Part shown: positions 1-9,272 of the stretch, one piece after another
Numbering within the stretch: the stretch's first letter is position 1
Layout: each line of letters starts with the position of its first letter
NCBI RefSeq assembly: GCF_002105755.1
Contig: NZ_CP020821.1
Coordinates: 1,364,001 to 1,428,000 of the forward strand
Source: Mycobacterium colombiense CECT 3035
GTDB taxonomy: Bacteria > Actinomycetota > Actinomycetes > Mycobacteriales > Mycobacteriaceae
Direction: 5' to 3'
Length of the DNA stretch: 64,000 nucleotides
The notes under the pieces: generated by a model
What the model was told of the DNA's origin: nothing
Database searches by the model: none
What the model saw: the letters and a program-made list of their open reading frames with translations, nothing else
Position numbers and translations under genes: made by a program

Positions 1-1
1 A

Positions 2-484
2 ACGTTGCGTGGAAACCCGATCAACACTGTCGGCGAGCTGCCTGCCGTCGGATCCAAAGCCCCGGCCTTCAGTCTGGTCGGCGGCGATCTGGCTCCGGTG
101 AGCAGTGACCAATTCGGCGGTAAGCCGTTGGTGCTCAACATCTTTCCGTCCATCGACACGCCGGTGTGCGCCGCCAGCGTGCGCACCTTCAACGAGCGCG
201 CCGCCGGCGGCGGGGCGACCGTGGTGAATGTCTCGAAGGACCTGCCGTTCGCGCAGGCGCGATTCTGTGGCGCCGAGGGCATCGAGAACGTCAAGAGCGG
301 TTCGGCGTTCCGCGACAGCTTCGGTGAGGACTACGGGGTCACCATCACCGACGGCCCGATGGCCGGACTGCTGGCGCGGGCCATCGTGGTGATCGGCGCC
401 GACGGCAACGTCGCCTACACCGAGCTGGTGCCCGAAATCGCCCAGGAGCCCAACTACGACGCGGCGCTGGCGGCGGCGGGCTGA
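2..484 (+). CDS. tpx: Thiol peroxidase Tpx (5' end cut by window edge)
   Basis: Atypical 2-Cys peroxiredoxin that reduces hydrogen peroxide and lipid hydroperoxides, recycled by thioredoxin. The frame is open to the left edge and reads T-L-R-G-N, which matches residues 5-9 of the mycobacterial protein, so about four codons and the true start lie outside. The peroxidatic Cys sits in DTPVC (family Cys60) and the resolving Cys in RFCGAEG (family Cys93). The third Cys of the M. tuberculosis protein (Cys80, in VLCVSKD) is Asn here (VVNVSKD). The C-terminal half, with the [14 protein letters not shown] block, is intact. It is convergent with the nitronate monooxygenase gene 19 bp downstream. Confidence 0.96.
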   Translation, partial: TLRGNPINTVGELPAVGSKAPAFSLVGGDLAPVSSDQFGGKPLVLNIFPSIDTPVCAASVRTFNERAAGGGATVVNVSKDLPFAQARFCGAEGIENVKSGSAFRDSFGEDYGVTITDGPMAGLLARAIVVIGADGNVAYTELVPEIAQEPNYDAALAAAG

Positions 485-503
485 CCTCGGCGCCCGCCTC
501 GGG

Positions 504-1471
504 CTAGGCCCGCTCGGGCCCGGCCCGGCCCACCCGTTTCGAGGTGGCCGCGAGCACCTCGCGGCAGCCTCGCCACATCTCGTTAATGATGTCGGCGGCC
601 GGGGCAGATCCTGGATGCGCCCGGCCACCTGACCGGTGTTGGCGACGCTGGCGTCCAGGTCGCCGTCGAAATACAGGCGCTGCACCCGCTGTAGTGCCGC
701 GGCGCCCGCTTCGGCGGACGTCGCGGCGTCGAGCCGCTCGGCGGCCGCGGTGCGGATGACGCGCATCATCCGCGTGCCGTCGAGGGGGAGCAGCACCGTG
801 CCGGTCTCGTCGGCGTCGACGACCGCTTGCTTGAGGTTGCCGTGCACCGGCGAATCCGCCGAGGCCAGCAGCCGCGTGCCCATCTGCACCGCTTCGGCGC
901 CGAGAACAAACGCGGCCGCCATCGACCGCGCGTCGCAGATCCCGCCGGCCGCCACGATCGGGATGTCGACGTGGGCCGCCACCAGCGGCAGCAGCACCAT
1001 GGTCGACGCGCCGAACCGGTTCTTGAATCCGCCTCCCTCGACGCCCTCGACCACCAGCCCGTCCACCCCGGCGTCGACGGCCTTCTTCGCCGCGGCCAGC
1101 GTGCCCACCACGTGGAACACGGTGATGCCGGCGTCGTGCAGGCGTTCGGTGAACACCGATGGGCTGCCGGCCGAGGTGGTGACGAACCGAATGTCGTTGG
1201 CGACGAGCAGATCCAGCATCGCCGGGTCGCGGTTGAACAGCAACGCGATGTTCGCGCCGACGGCACCGCCGGTCAGCTCGCGCACCCGTCGCAGATCGGC
1301 CTTGCCCTGGTCCGAGGTGGTCTCGATGATGCCCAGGGCACCGGCGTTCGAGACCGCGGCGGCCAGTTGGGCGCCGGCGATGTAGGTCATCGGCGCCTGG
1401 ATGATCGGGATGTCGATGCGCGCGAGCTCGCAGACCCGGTTGGGTGCGGGGCTCGGGCCACCGGCGGTCAT
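504..1471 (-). pseudogene. Nitronate monooxygenase (2-nitropropane dioxygenase family), frameshifted near C-terminus
   Basis: FMN-dependent TIM-barrel oxidoreductase of the NPD family, which oxidises alkyl nitronates. Translation from ATG at 1471 gives PIIQAPMTYIAG at the N-terminus, GLVVEGVEGGG and IVAAGGICDARSM in the FMN/phosphate-binding part and EAVQMGTRLLAS near the end, all typical. About 288 codons in, around 597-606, one base appears to be missing. The expected tail (P-A-A-D-I-I-N-E-M-W-R, ending at the stop at 504-506) is in the next frame. The span of 968 bp is one short of a codon multiple. Unshifted, the frame stays open antisense through tpx to the window edge. The start overlaps the NYN gene stop as ATGA, so the two are probably co-translated. 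Either a sequencing error or a real late frameshift. Confidence 0.85.
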
Positions 1472-1848
1472 CGGCCCCGCGGATCGATGAGGTCGCGGAA
1501 GCCCTCCGACCGGTGGACCGACGCGCCGAGGCTGCGCACTCGCTCGGTCAACGCCCGATCGGACGTCACGACGCGAATGTCGTGCGGCGCAGCGTCGGCC
1601 GCGACCAGCCGGACGATTTCGTCGTCGGCCGAATTCGCGGCCGCCCTGGGCGCGTGCGCAATCTCGACCACCGATGACGCGATGGCCGTCGACGGCGGCC
1701 GTTCAAAAACCACTGTCACCGTTTCTCCTTGACCCGACGCCCATCGATCCAGGCTTTCCACCAATGTGACCATCGCACCGTTGCGGTCTTTCCACCAGCC
1801 GTCGGGACGACTTCCGATCACATTCATGCCGTCGACGATCCAGCGCAC
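1468..1848 (-). CDS. NYN-domain (YacP-like) putative ribonuclease
   Basis: Small protein of 126 aa starting V-R-W-I-V-D-G-M-N-V-I-G, the typical N-terminus of the NYN/PIN-like nuclease fold in which the early Asp binds metal. Further acidic residues (SADDEIVRL, VTSDRALTERV) fit the remaining metal-site positions, and FRDLIDP is near the C-terminus. GTG at 1848 was chosen because it begins exactly at the family motif; an ATG 11 codons upstream is possible. A much longer frame extends upstream, but that part is antisense to the neighbouring gene and is a shadow. It overlaps the nitronate monooxygenase start by 4 bp (ATGA). Substrate unknown. Confidence 0.8.
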   Translation of the reverse strand: MRWIVDGMNVIGSRPDGWWKDRNGAMVTLVESLDRWASGQGETVTVVFERPPSTAIASSVVEIAHAPRAAANSADDEIVRLVAADAAPHDIRVVTSDRALTERVRSLGASVHRSEGFRDLIDPRGR

Positions 1849-1926
1849 AACCCACACCGTAAACGACCTGGCGCGAGCCATTGATTTTCGTTCGAGAAGC
1901 CATCCGTGGTTGATACGGTCACCGTC

Positions 1927-3111
1927 ATGACCTCGATCGCCGACACCGAAGACAGGGTGATCGCGCTGGCCCGCGGTATGCGGGACCTGGTGCGCGCCGA
2001 AGCCGCCGAATCCGAGCGGATGCGCACCCTGACCCCGGCGATCGTCGACGCGATGTGGGCCGGCGGCCTGATGTCCGCGTTCAACCCGGTGGCCGCCGGC
2101 GGTGTCGAGCCGTCGTTCACCGAGATGATCGAAACCTGGATCGAAATGGCTTGGCAGGACGGGTCCTTCGGCTGGGTGGGCATCGCCAATCTGCCGTCGT
2201 CCTTCGCCGCGGCGGCCTACCTGCCCGACGAGGGCTTCGCCGAAGTGTTTACCGCGCACGACAACCGGGTCACCATGGGCGGCCAGTTCTTTCCCAACGG
2301 GCAAGGCGCCGCCGTCGACGGCGGCTACCGGGTGACCGGCGCGTGGAACTTCGGCTCGGGCACCGGTCACGCGCAATACGTTGCGGCCGGCTTCCTGCCG
2401 ACGGACAACGGCGAGATGCGCTGGGTCAGTGAGGGTTTCCCGGAGATGCGGGTCGCCGTGATCCCACGCGAGGAGATCAGCTTCAACGACGGCTGGTTCG
2501 TGCAAGGGCTGAAGGGCACCGGCTCCTACGACTACAGCGCTTCGGACCTGTTCGTGCCCGAGAGCCGCACGTTCGAGCTGTTCGCGCGGCAGCCCTACCG
2601 GGGGACCTCGCCGGCCACCCGGATGGGGCTGATGCCCGTGACCGCCGCCGGGCACGCCTCGTGGGCGCTGGGCGTGGCCAGGAGCATGCTCGACGACGTC
2701 CAGGAGTTGGCCGCGACGAAGTTCCGGATGAGTGACATGGCGGCCCTGGCCAGCCGGCCCACCTTCCAGAAGGGGTTGGCGCATCACCGCGCGGCCTGGC
2801 GTGCGGCCCGGCTCCTGGTGCTCGACGCCTTCACCACCGCCGAGGCGGCGGTGGCGGCGGGGCGCGACCTCACGCCGGCGCTTCGCGCCGACATGCGCGT
2901 GGCCGCCGTCTACGCCACCGATGTGGCGCGCGGCTGCGCCGAGTGGGCCCACCTGGTCGCCGGGACCAGCTCGATCCGCGAGGGCAGCCGGCTCGAGCGT
3001 GCCTTCCGGGACATCTACACCGGAACACAGCACGCCTTCATCAGCGAGAAGGTCGCCATCGACGTCGCCCAGATCTGGCTGGGCATCATCGACGACCAGC
3101 CCGGCTTGTGA
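1927..3111 (+). CDS. Acyl-CoA dehydrogenase-fold flavoprotein (HsaA/flavin monooxygenase-like)
   Basis: Protein of 394 aa with the acyl-CoA dehydrogenase fold: an N-terminal helical part, a middle beta domain with GGYRVTGAWNFGSGTGHAQYVAAG (the G-x-W-x-F-x-SG block that contacts flavin in the HsaA/HpaH-like oxygenase branch) and a C-terminal four-helix domain ending in R-D-I-Y-T-G-T-Q-H-A. That arrangement suggests an FMNH2-using monooxygenase component or a desaturase rather than a classical beta-oxidation enzyme. ATG at 1927 is preferred to a GTG at 1906, since M-T-S-I-A-D-T-E-D fits the family start. It is transcribed away from the NYN gene. Substrate is not identifiable. Confidence 0.85.
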   Translation: MTSIADTEDRVIALARGMRDLVRAEAAESERMRTLTPAIVDAMWAGGLMSAFNPVAAGGVEPSFTEMIETWIEMAWQDGSFGWVGIANLPSSFAAAAYLPDEGFAEVFTAHDNRVTMGGQFFPNGQGAAVDGGYRVTGAWNFGSGTGHAQYVAAGFLPTDNGEMRWVSEGFPEMRVAVIPREEISFNDGWFVQGLKGTGSYDYSASDLFVPESRTFELFARQPYRGTSPATRMGLMPVTAAGHASWALGVARSMLDDVQELAATKFRMSDMAALASRPTFQKGLAHHRAAWRAARLLVLDAFTTAEAAVAAGRDLTPALRADMRVAAVYATDVARGCAEWAHLVAGTSSIREGSRLERAFRDIYTGTQHAFISEKVAIDVAQIWLGIIDDQPGL

Positions 3112-3146
3112 GTCGCTGAACCACAGCCGCATCGGCTCCACCGAGC

Positions 3147-3231
3147 GAGCACAACGCGCAAAACCCCGTAATCGTCGGTTATCCCGACTATCGCCTACAA
3201 GCGCGACACCGCTGCGGGCGCGCCGTAACTT
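3147..3231 (+). promoter_or_regulatory. Shared promoter/upstream element, copy A (drives papA-P1)
   Basis: First of four related elements in the locus. It begins GAGCACAACGCGC, continues through an ATCGTCGGTTATCCCGACTA block, then ACAAGCGCGACAC, and ends in a TAACTT -10 box at 3226-3231. A -35-like GCGACA lies at 3203-3208 with a 17-bp spacer. The conserved part extends about 55 bp upstream of the -35, more than a promoter alone needs, so an activator or repressor site is inferred. It lies 117 bp before the papA start. Confidence 0.7.
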
Positions 3232-3347
3232 CGGTTTCACCGAAAACCGAATACGCCGACCGGCCGCAGCGTGAAATCCCTTCCGCGATAGCACTTTGCG
3301 GGCTCGGCGCCGCGCAAGATCGGCATTGCAGAGAACAGGATTCAGAC

Positions 3348-4799
3348 ATGGTCACGCTGGGCAAGATCACCGGATGGCAGCCACCGGCCGGTTCAGTCAC
3401 CACCTGGATGGCCTCACCCGCGGCGCGGGCAGCGGCACGGAACGCTCCGCGAAGCGATCCGCCGCCGAGCTACCAGCGGGCCCGGCACCTGCGCACCGCC
3501 TACGATGCCGCGGCAACGGGCAGGCAGCTTCCGCGGCTGATGGTGGTGGCGTGGGATGTCCCCGGCGTGTGCGACGTCGCGGCCATGACGGCGACGATCA
3601 ATACGCACGTCCGCCGGCATGACACCTACCACGATGCGTTCGAATTCGCCGACGGCGTCGTCGTCCGCCGGACCATCGACGACCCAGGGGTCATCGACTT
3701 CGCCCCAATGGAATTCGGGTACCTGACACCGGAGGAAATCCGCGAGCACGCGTTGACGACGACACCGGGCACGCTCGAGTGGGACTGCTTCACGTTCGGC
3801 ATCGTCCAGCACACCGACCACTTCTCCTTCTACGCCAGCGTCGACCATCTCCACATCGACGGCATGTCCGCCGGCCTGATCTTCTTCGACATCCATTTGA
3901 CGTACCAGGCCATCGCGAACGGAGCCGCGGGGCCGGCCATTTTTCCGCAGACCGCCAGCTATCACGGCTACACCCGACGCCAGCACGACAAGCTGGCGGG
4001 GCTGACCCTGGCGTCCCCCGAGGTCGAGGCCTGGGTCGAGTTCGCCCGCGACACCGCGGGCGAGTGGCCGAGCTTCCCGCTTCCCCTGGGCGCGAACGAG
4101 GTCGACACCGCGGGCGACTTCGTGACCGTCGACCTGCTGGACGCCGCCCAGACGGAGTCGTTCGATACCGCCTGCCACGCGGCAGGGGCCCGGTTCAGCG
4201 GGGGAGTCCTGGCGTGCGCCGCGTTGACCGAGCACGAGTTGACGGGCGACGACACGTTTCACGGTTTCACGCCGTACGACACGCGGACGCCGGCACTGGA
4301 CTCGATGACCGTGGGCTGGTTCGCCAGCCTCATCCCGGTCACCGTGCCGACCGTCGCCGGCTCCTTCCCGGAGGCGGCGCGGGCCGCCCAGGAATCCTTC
4401 GACGGCGCCAGGCATCTCGCCGCCGTCCCGCTCGACCGGGCCATCGAGTTGGCCGACCCGCGTGGAGTGTGGATCCAGCCGCCCACCGCCCGCGCGATGA
4501 TGGTGTCGTTCATCGACTTCCGCGCCGTGCCCGCCGCGGACCTGCTGGACGCCAACAACTTCGGAACCTACGCCGACAACCTGTCGCACGGCGGGATCAA
4601 CCTGTGGATCAACCGCCACGCCGACAAGACCACGGCCACCATCTCGTTCCCGGACAACGCCGAGGCGCGCGCGTCGGTGCAGCACTACCTCGAGGCGCTG
4701 ATCCGGTCGTTCGCCCGGGCAGTCAAGACCACCTCCGACTGGGTGGATGCGGTTGCCGCGCATGCGAACTGCGGCCACCGCACAGCCATCAACGCCTAA
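3348..4799 (+). CDS. PapA-family acyltransferase (condensation-domain fold)
   Basis: Protein of 483 aa resembling the mycobacterial polyketide-associated PapA acyltransferases, which transfer acyl chains onto trehalose or other lipid cores. The catalytic H-x3-D-G motif is VDHLHIDGMS, with His167 and Asp171; the preceding residue is Asp where the classical motif has a second His. The N-terminal W-Q-P-P-A-G and Y-Q-R-A-R-H-L-R stretches are typical of the PapA1/A2/A3 branch. ATG at 3348 follows AGGA by 8 bases. It is followed 22 bp later by P1 with no separate promoter element. Acyl donor and acceptor are unknown, and no PKS gene is in the window. Confidence 0.88.
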   Translation: MVTLGKITGWQPPAGSVTTWMASPAARAAARNAPRSDPPPSYQRARHLRTAYDAAATGRQLPRLMVVAWDVPGVCDVAAMTATINTHVRRHDTYHDAFEFADGVVVRRTIDDPGVIDFAPMEFGYLTPEEIREHALTTTPGTLEWDCFTFGIVQHTDHFSFYASVDHLHIDGMSAGLIFFDIHLTYQAIANGAAGPAIFPQTASYHGYTRRQHDKLAGLTLASPEVEAWVEFARDTAGEWPSFPLPLGANEVDTAGDFVTVDLLDAAQTESFDTACHAAGARFSGGVLACAALTEHELTGDDTFHGFTPYDTRTPALDSMTVGWFASLIPVTVPTVAGSFPEAARAAQESFDGARHLAAVPLDRAIELADPRGVWIQPPTARAMMVSFIDFRAVPAADLLDANNFGTYADNLSHGGINLWINRHADKTTATISFPDNAEARASVQHYLEALIRSFARAVKTTSDWVDAVAAHANCGHRTAINA

Positions 4800-4821
4800 C
4801 ACCGAAGGGAGACCGAGGAAC

Positions 4822-6170
4822 ATGGACAACGTACTCGACCTGGTCGACGACACCTTCTTCCGCGTCGAGCGGGCGGCCGGCGTCACCAACGTGATTCAGT
4901 GCATCTGGGTGTACGACCGGGCCGTCGACATCGACGGCCTGCGCCGGTTCCACCGCCACCTCCAGCGCGGCCGGTTGTCGCGGCGCATCGAACGCTCGCC
5001 CCTGCCGTTCGGGCGCCACCGCTGGGTCGCGCCCGCCGATCAGCCGGCGATCGAGTTCGTCGAAACCGCCCGGCCGCGCGCGGAATTCGACGACTGGTGC
5101 GATGAGCAGTCCAACACCCGGCTGGACGCCGAAAGCGGACCGGGATGGCACCTCGCGGTGCTGCCGTTCACCGATGGCGGCGCCGGGATCAGCGTGATCG
5201 CCTCGCACTGCCTCACCGACGCCGTCGGCCTGTGCCAGGCCCTGGCCGCCGCGGCCGCCGGTGACGACAGCGCGGTCGACTGGCCCGCCGCCGGGTCCCG
5301 CGGGCGCTGGCGGGCGCTGCGCGACGACGCCCGCCAAACCGCGCGCGACATCCCCGCGATCGGGCGCGCCGCCGTCGCCGCCGCACGTTTCCTTCGCGAC
5401 GGCGCCCCGCCGCACCGGCTGCCGCGACGCCGCCCCTCGCCGCCGCCGTCGACGAGAACATCACGCTCCCGGCGGCGACCTTCTTCGTCGACGCCGGCGA
5501 CTGGGACGCCCGCGCCCACTGTCTGGGCGGAACCGGCAACGGGTTGTTCGTCGCGTTGGCGGCCCGCCTCGCCCAGCGGGTCGGGCGCGTGGGAGCGGAC
5601 GGTTCGGTTGCGGTGACGATGGCCGTCAACGAGCGCACCGACGGCGACACCCGCGCCAACGCCATCACCAACGTCGACTTCACGGTGGACCCCGGCCCGG
5701 CGGCCATGGACCTGAGCGGGATTCGCGCCGCGACCAAGCGGGCGCTGGTCCGCTCGCAGCACGAGCCCGACGCACGATGGACCCTGCTGCCGCTGATGCC
5801 GCTGATACCCGAACGACTCGGCAAGCGATGGGTCGGTGCCGCCACCAACAGCGCGGCCACCGTCGGCTCGTCCAACATCGGCGCGGTCGACCCCGCCACG
5901 AATCGCCCGGACGGCAGCGACGCCGATCACTTCGCCATCCGGTCGCTGAGTGCGCGCATGACCACCGGCGTCATGCGCCAGCTCGGCGGCCTGCTGTCCC
6001 TGCTCTCGGGAAGGGTGAACGGACGGGTTTTCGTCTCGGTGGTCTGCTACAACCCGGCCGGCGTCAACTCCGGCCACGCCCTGCGGCAATGCATTTCGAG
6101 CGTGCTGGACGAATTCTCACTCGCGTCGACCCTGGGCTGGCCGTGCGCCGATCCGGTCCGCGGGCGGTGA
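4822..6170 (+). pseudogene. Condensation-fold acyltransferase-like paralogue P1, frameshifted
   Basis: First of five tandem paralogues of about 450 aa related to the WS/DGAT-PapA superfamily. The first half reads from ATG 4822 (MDNVLDLVDDTFF) to about 5395. The second half (DENITLPAATFF, NERTDGDTRANAI, to the TGA at 6168-6170) is in another frame. A one-base deletion near the CCCC run at 5405-5408 explains this: the span is one base short of a codon multiple, and the repaired length of 449 aa matches the siblings. The active-site motif is SHCLTDAVG (His129, Asp133), where the siblings have DG, so it may also be degenerate. It follows papA by 22 bp. If the shift is an assembly error the gene is intact. 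Confidence 0.82.
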
Positions 6171-6255
6171 GCACAATGCGCACAATCAAGCCGATCGCCG
6201 CTAATTCCGACTAACGCCCACAAGCGTGACACCGCGGCCGTCCCCACCCTACGTT
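6169..6255 (+). promoter_or_regulatory. Shared promoter/upstream element, copy B (drives P2)
   Basis: Begins GAGCACAATGCGCA, with the initial GA being the last two bases of the P1 stop codon. It continues ATCGCCGCTAATTCCGACTA, then ACAAGCGTGACAC, and ends in a TACGTT -10 box at 6250-6255. The -35-like GTGACA is at 6226-6231 with an 18-bp spacer, one longer than the other copies. It lies 70 bp before P2. Confidence 0.68.
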
Positions 6256-6324
6256 GAATCTCAATCGAACCACCCAATGCCGTTCGCCCCCATGGCAACT
6301 GGCTCAGGCAAAGGACTCTGCGAC

Positions 6325-7698
6325 ATGGACAACGTTCTCGATTTGGTCGACCAGACCTTCTTTCGCCTCGGGGCGGCGGCCGGCGTCGGTCAGAACGTCT
6401 GGGTGTACAACCGCGAGGTCGACCTCGATGGTCTGCGCCGCTTTCATCGCCATCTGCAGCAGGGCCGGCTGGCACGTCGCATCGAACGCTCACCGCTGCG
6501 GTTCGGCCGGCATCGCTGGGTCGCGCCGAGCGATCGCGACGGGCTCGAGATCGCGGCGCCCCGTCCGCGCGCGGAGTTCGACGCCTGGCTGGGCGAGCAG
6601 GCCGGCATCCCCCTGGACGCCGAGCGGGGGCCCGGATGGCACCTCGCGGTGCTCCCGTTCACCGACGGCGGCGCCGGGGTGAGCTTCGTCGTCACGCATT
6701 GCCTCACCGACGGCATCGGAGGGTGCCTGGCCCTCGTGGAAGCGGCGTGCGGCTACGACCACCCGATGGACGTGCCCGCCGCCGGGTCGCGCCCGCGGGG
6801 GCGGGCACTGCGCGAAGACGCCCGCCAGACCGCACGCGACCTCCCCGCCATCCGGCGAGCCGTGAGTGCCGCGGTCGGCGCGGCGCGATCGGCGCGGCGC
6901 GACCGCCGCGCCGCCGGATCGGTGACCCGGCCCCTTTCTCAGGCCCGTCCCGCGCTGTCGATCGCCGGAGCCGACGACATCGTCACGATTCCGACGGCGG
7001 CCTTCTTTCTGGACGCGGACGAGTGGGACGCGCGCGCAGCCTCACTCGGCGGGACCAGCAACACGCTGCTCGCGGGAGTGGCGGCCCGGCTCGCCCAACG
7101 GGTGGGACGAATCGGCCCGGACGGTTCGGTCGCCCTGGCGCTCCCCGTCAGCGAGCGAACCGCCGACGACACCCGCGCCAACGCCGTCACGATGGTCGAC
7201 ATCAGCGTCGACCCGGCACCCGCGGCGACGGACCTGCGCGACATCCGCGCCACGACCAAGCAGGCGCTGATCCGCCACCGGGAGGTGCCCGACGAGCGCC
7301 GCACATTGCTGCCGCTGGTGCCCCTGCTGCCCGAGCGGCTGATCAAGAAAATGGTCGGCGTGGCCACGGGCGGCGCGACGAACGTCGTGGTCGCCTCCAA
7401 CATCGGCGCGGCCCCGCCGGCGGCCAACCGGCCGGACGGCACCGACGCCGACTACGTCGCGCTGCTGTCTCGCTACCCGGGCCTGACCCGGGCGATGATG
7501 GACCAGCTCGGCGGCCTGATGGTGGTGCACTCCGCGACGGTGCACCGCCAGGTCTTCATCTCGGTGCTCGCCTATCAGCCGGGCCGGCTGACTTCGAATG
7601 ACGGTTTGCGACAGCACGTTTCGAGCGCCCTGGACGACTTCTCGCTCACCGCCACCACCGGCTGGAGCGCGATGAACCGGTCGCCGGCGGCGCGGTAG
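6325..7698 (+). CDS. Condensation-fold acyltransferase-like paralogue P2
   Basis: Protein of 457 aa in the tandem family. It starts MDNVLDLVDQTFFRLG, reminiscent of the L-D-x-x-F-F opening of wax ester/diacylglycerol acyltransferases. It has the H-x3-D-G motif as THCLTDGIGG (His125, Asp129), then VSERTADDTRANAVT in the second half, where the fold's latch region is expected. Its N-terminal region is four residues shorter than the siblings', between the opening and the QNVWVYNR block. ATG 6325 has an AAAGGA site 10 bases upstream. It is a single-gene unit between elements B and C. Acyltransfer is inferred from the fold and motif only. Confidence 0.8.
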   Translation: MDNVLDLVDQTFFRLGAAAGVGQNVWVYNREVDLDGLRRFHRHLQQGRLARRIERSPLRFGRHRWVAPSDRDGLEIAAPRPRAEFDAWLGEQAGIPLDAERGPGWHLAVLPFTDGGAGVSFVVTHCLTDGIGGCLALVEAACGYDHPMDVPAAGSRPRGRALREDARQTARDLPAIRRAVSAAVGAARSARRDRRAAGSVTRPLSQARPALSIAGADDIVTIPTAAFFLDADEWDARAASLGGTSNTLLAGVAARLAQRVGRIGPDGSVALALPVSERTADDTRANAVTMVDISVDPAPAATDLRDIRATTKQALIRHREVPDERRTLLPLVPLLPERLIKKMVGVATGGATNVVVASNIGAAPPAANRPDGTDADYVALLSRYPGLTRAMMDQLGGLMVVHSATVHRQVFISVLAYQPGRLTSNDGLRQHVSSALDDFSLTATTGWSAMNRSPAAR

Positions 7699-7728
7699 AC
7701 GGCGCCGAAAGCCGCCGATTCCGCGGGT

Positions 7729-7813
7729 GAGCACAATGCGCGAAACCGGGGAATCGCGGCTAAGCCCCACTATCAAGCACAAGCGCGACGGGCGGCGCCC
7801 GGCGCCATACGGT
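7729..7813 (+). promoter_or_regulatory. Shared promoter/upstream element, copy C (drives P3-P4-P5)
   Basis: Begins GAGCACAATGCGCGAAACC, keeps ATCGCGGCTAAGCCCCACTA and CACAAGCGCGAC, and ends in a TACGGT -10 box at 7808-7813. The -35-like GCGACG is at 7785-7790 with a 17-bp spacer. The distance from the first G to the -10 is 79 bp, as in copies A and D. It lies 74 bp before the P3 start. Confidence 0.68.
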
Positions 7814-7887
7814 GAATCCAAGCGAGGCAAAAGCACTTCGTCCCACCGAATCCGGCAGCGCGACAGGCGAAAAGGAGCTGAAGAACG

Positions 7888-9243
7888 ATGGGCAACGTAC
7901 TCGACCTGTATGACCAGGCCTACTTCGACTTCGAGCGGGCGGCCGGAGCCACCTGCGCGTTGCAGTGCGTGTGGGTGTACGACCGCGGGATCGACATCGA
8001 CGGCCTGCGTTCGTTCCACCACCGGCTGCGGCGGGGACGGTTGGCGAGGCGCATGGAACGCTCGCCCCTGCCATTCGCCCGGCATCGCTGGGTCGCGGCC
8101 GGCAACCAGGCCGACCTTGAGATCGCCGAAACGCCGCGCGCACGCGAGGATTTCGACACCTGGCTGGCCGAGCAGGCCGACACCCCGCTGGACGCCGAGC
8201 ACGGGCCCGGATGGCACCTGGCGGTGCTGCCGTTCACCGACGGCGGCGCCGGGGTGAGCCTGGTCGTCTCGCACTGCCTCATCGACGGCGTCGGCTTGTG
8301 CGAGGCGCTGACGGAAGCCGCTACCGGACAACATCACCCGGACGACTGGCCGGCGGCCGCGTCGCGCCCGCGGTGGCAGGCCCTGCGCGAAGACGCCCGC
8401 CAGACCGCGCGCGACCTTCCCGCCATCGGCCGCGCCGTCGTCGCCGCAGCGCGATTCGCTCGACGCGACCCCGCCGCGGCGCCGATGGCCACGCCGGCCG
8501 CGCCGTGCTGCGGACCCGGCGAAAAAGCCACTCTGTCAACGGCAACCATCTTTCTCGATGCCGATCAGTGGGACGCCCGCGCGCGGGCGCTCGGAGGAAC
8601 CAGCAACACCCTGCTCGCGGCGGTGGCGGCCCGCCTCGCCCAGCGGGTGGGGCGGCTCACCGCGGACGGGCGGGCCACTCCGTCGATTCCGGTCAACGAG
8701 CGCACCGCCGGCGACACCCGCGCCAACGCCATCACCAACGTCGACATCACTGTCGACCCCGCACTCGCGGACACGGACCTGCGGGAAATCCGGGCGGCAA
8801 CCAAGCAGGCGCTGATCCGGCACCGCGACGTGCCCGACGAGCGGTGGGCCCTGCTGCCCCTGGTTCCGCTGCTGCCTCGGCGGTTGGTCAGGCGACTGGT
8901 CGGCGTGGCCACCGGCGGTACCACCAACGTCGTGTCGTCCAACCTGGGCGTCCTGCACGCCGCCGCCGTCCGGCCGGACGGCACCGAAGCCGACCACTTC
9001 GCCATGAAGTCCCTCTATCCGGGCGTGACCACCGCGATAATGCGCCGCACCGGCGGGGTTTTGGCGTTGCTGTCCGGAAGGGTGCACCGACAGATCTTCG
9101 TCTCGGTGCTTGCGCATCAGCCGGGCCGCCCCAACTCGAACAACATTCTGCGGCATGACATCTCGACCGTTCTGAGCGACTTCTCGCTCACCGCCTCGAT
9201 CGGCTGGCCGGGCCCCGTGCCGGCGGCCGACCTGGCGGCGTAG
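7888..9243 (+). CDS. Condensation-fold acyltransferase-like paralogue P3
   Basis: Protein of 451 aa in the same family, starting MGNVLDLYDQAYFDFERAAG. The catalytic motif is SHCLIDGVGLCEAL, with His129 and Asp133. The second half has ATIFLDADQWDARA, GGTSNTLLAAVAARLAQRVG and PVNERTAGDTRANAI, as in the siblings. AAAGGAG lies 12 bases before the ATG. It is the first gene of a three-gene unit with P4 and P5 (29- and 31-bp gaps). An Ala/Pro-rich linker at about residues 190-210 joins the two halves. It could be a WS/DGAT-like or a PapA-like enzyme; the substrate is unknown. Confidence 0.82.
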   Translation: MGNVLDLYDQAYFDFERAAGATCALQCVWVYDRGIDIDGLRSFHHRLRRGRLARRMERSPLPFARHRWVAAGNQADLEIAETPRAREDFDTWLAEQADTPLDAEHGPGWHLAVLPFTDGGAGVSLVVSHCLIDGVGLCEALTEAATGQHHPDDWPAAASRPRWQALREDARQTARDLPAIGRAVVAAARFARRDPAAAPMATPAAPCCGPGEKATLSTATIFLDADQWDARARALGGTSNTLLAAVAARLAQRVGRLTADGRATPSIPVNERTAGDTRANAITNVDITVDPALADTDLREIRAATKQALIRHRDVPDERWALLPLVPLLPRRLVRRLVGVATGGTTNVVSSNLGVLHAAAVRPDGTEADHFAMKSLYPGVTTAIMRRTGGVLALLSGRVHRQIFVSVLAHQPGRPNSNNILRHDISTVLSDFSLTASIGWPGPVPAADLAA

Positions 9244-9272
9244 GCCAGCGAGGAAGAAAGGACCCCACGACA

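Noticed and set aside
1849..3294. Long minus-strand open frame upstream of the NYN domain (would make a 608-residue protein)
   Set aside because: It is antisense to a well-supported acyl-CoA-dehydrogenase-fold gene, and its sequence shows only the Arg/Gly/His-rich composition of a shadow frame in GC-rich DNA.
3414..4889. Minus-strand open frame of 491 codons across papA
   Set aside because: Antisense shadow: no domain, no ribosome site, and the plus strand encodes a clear PapA-family protein.
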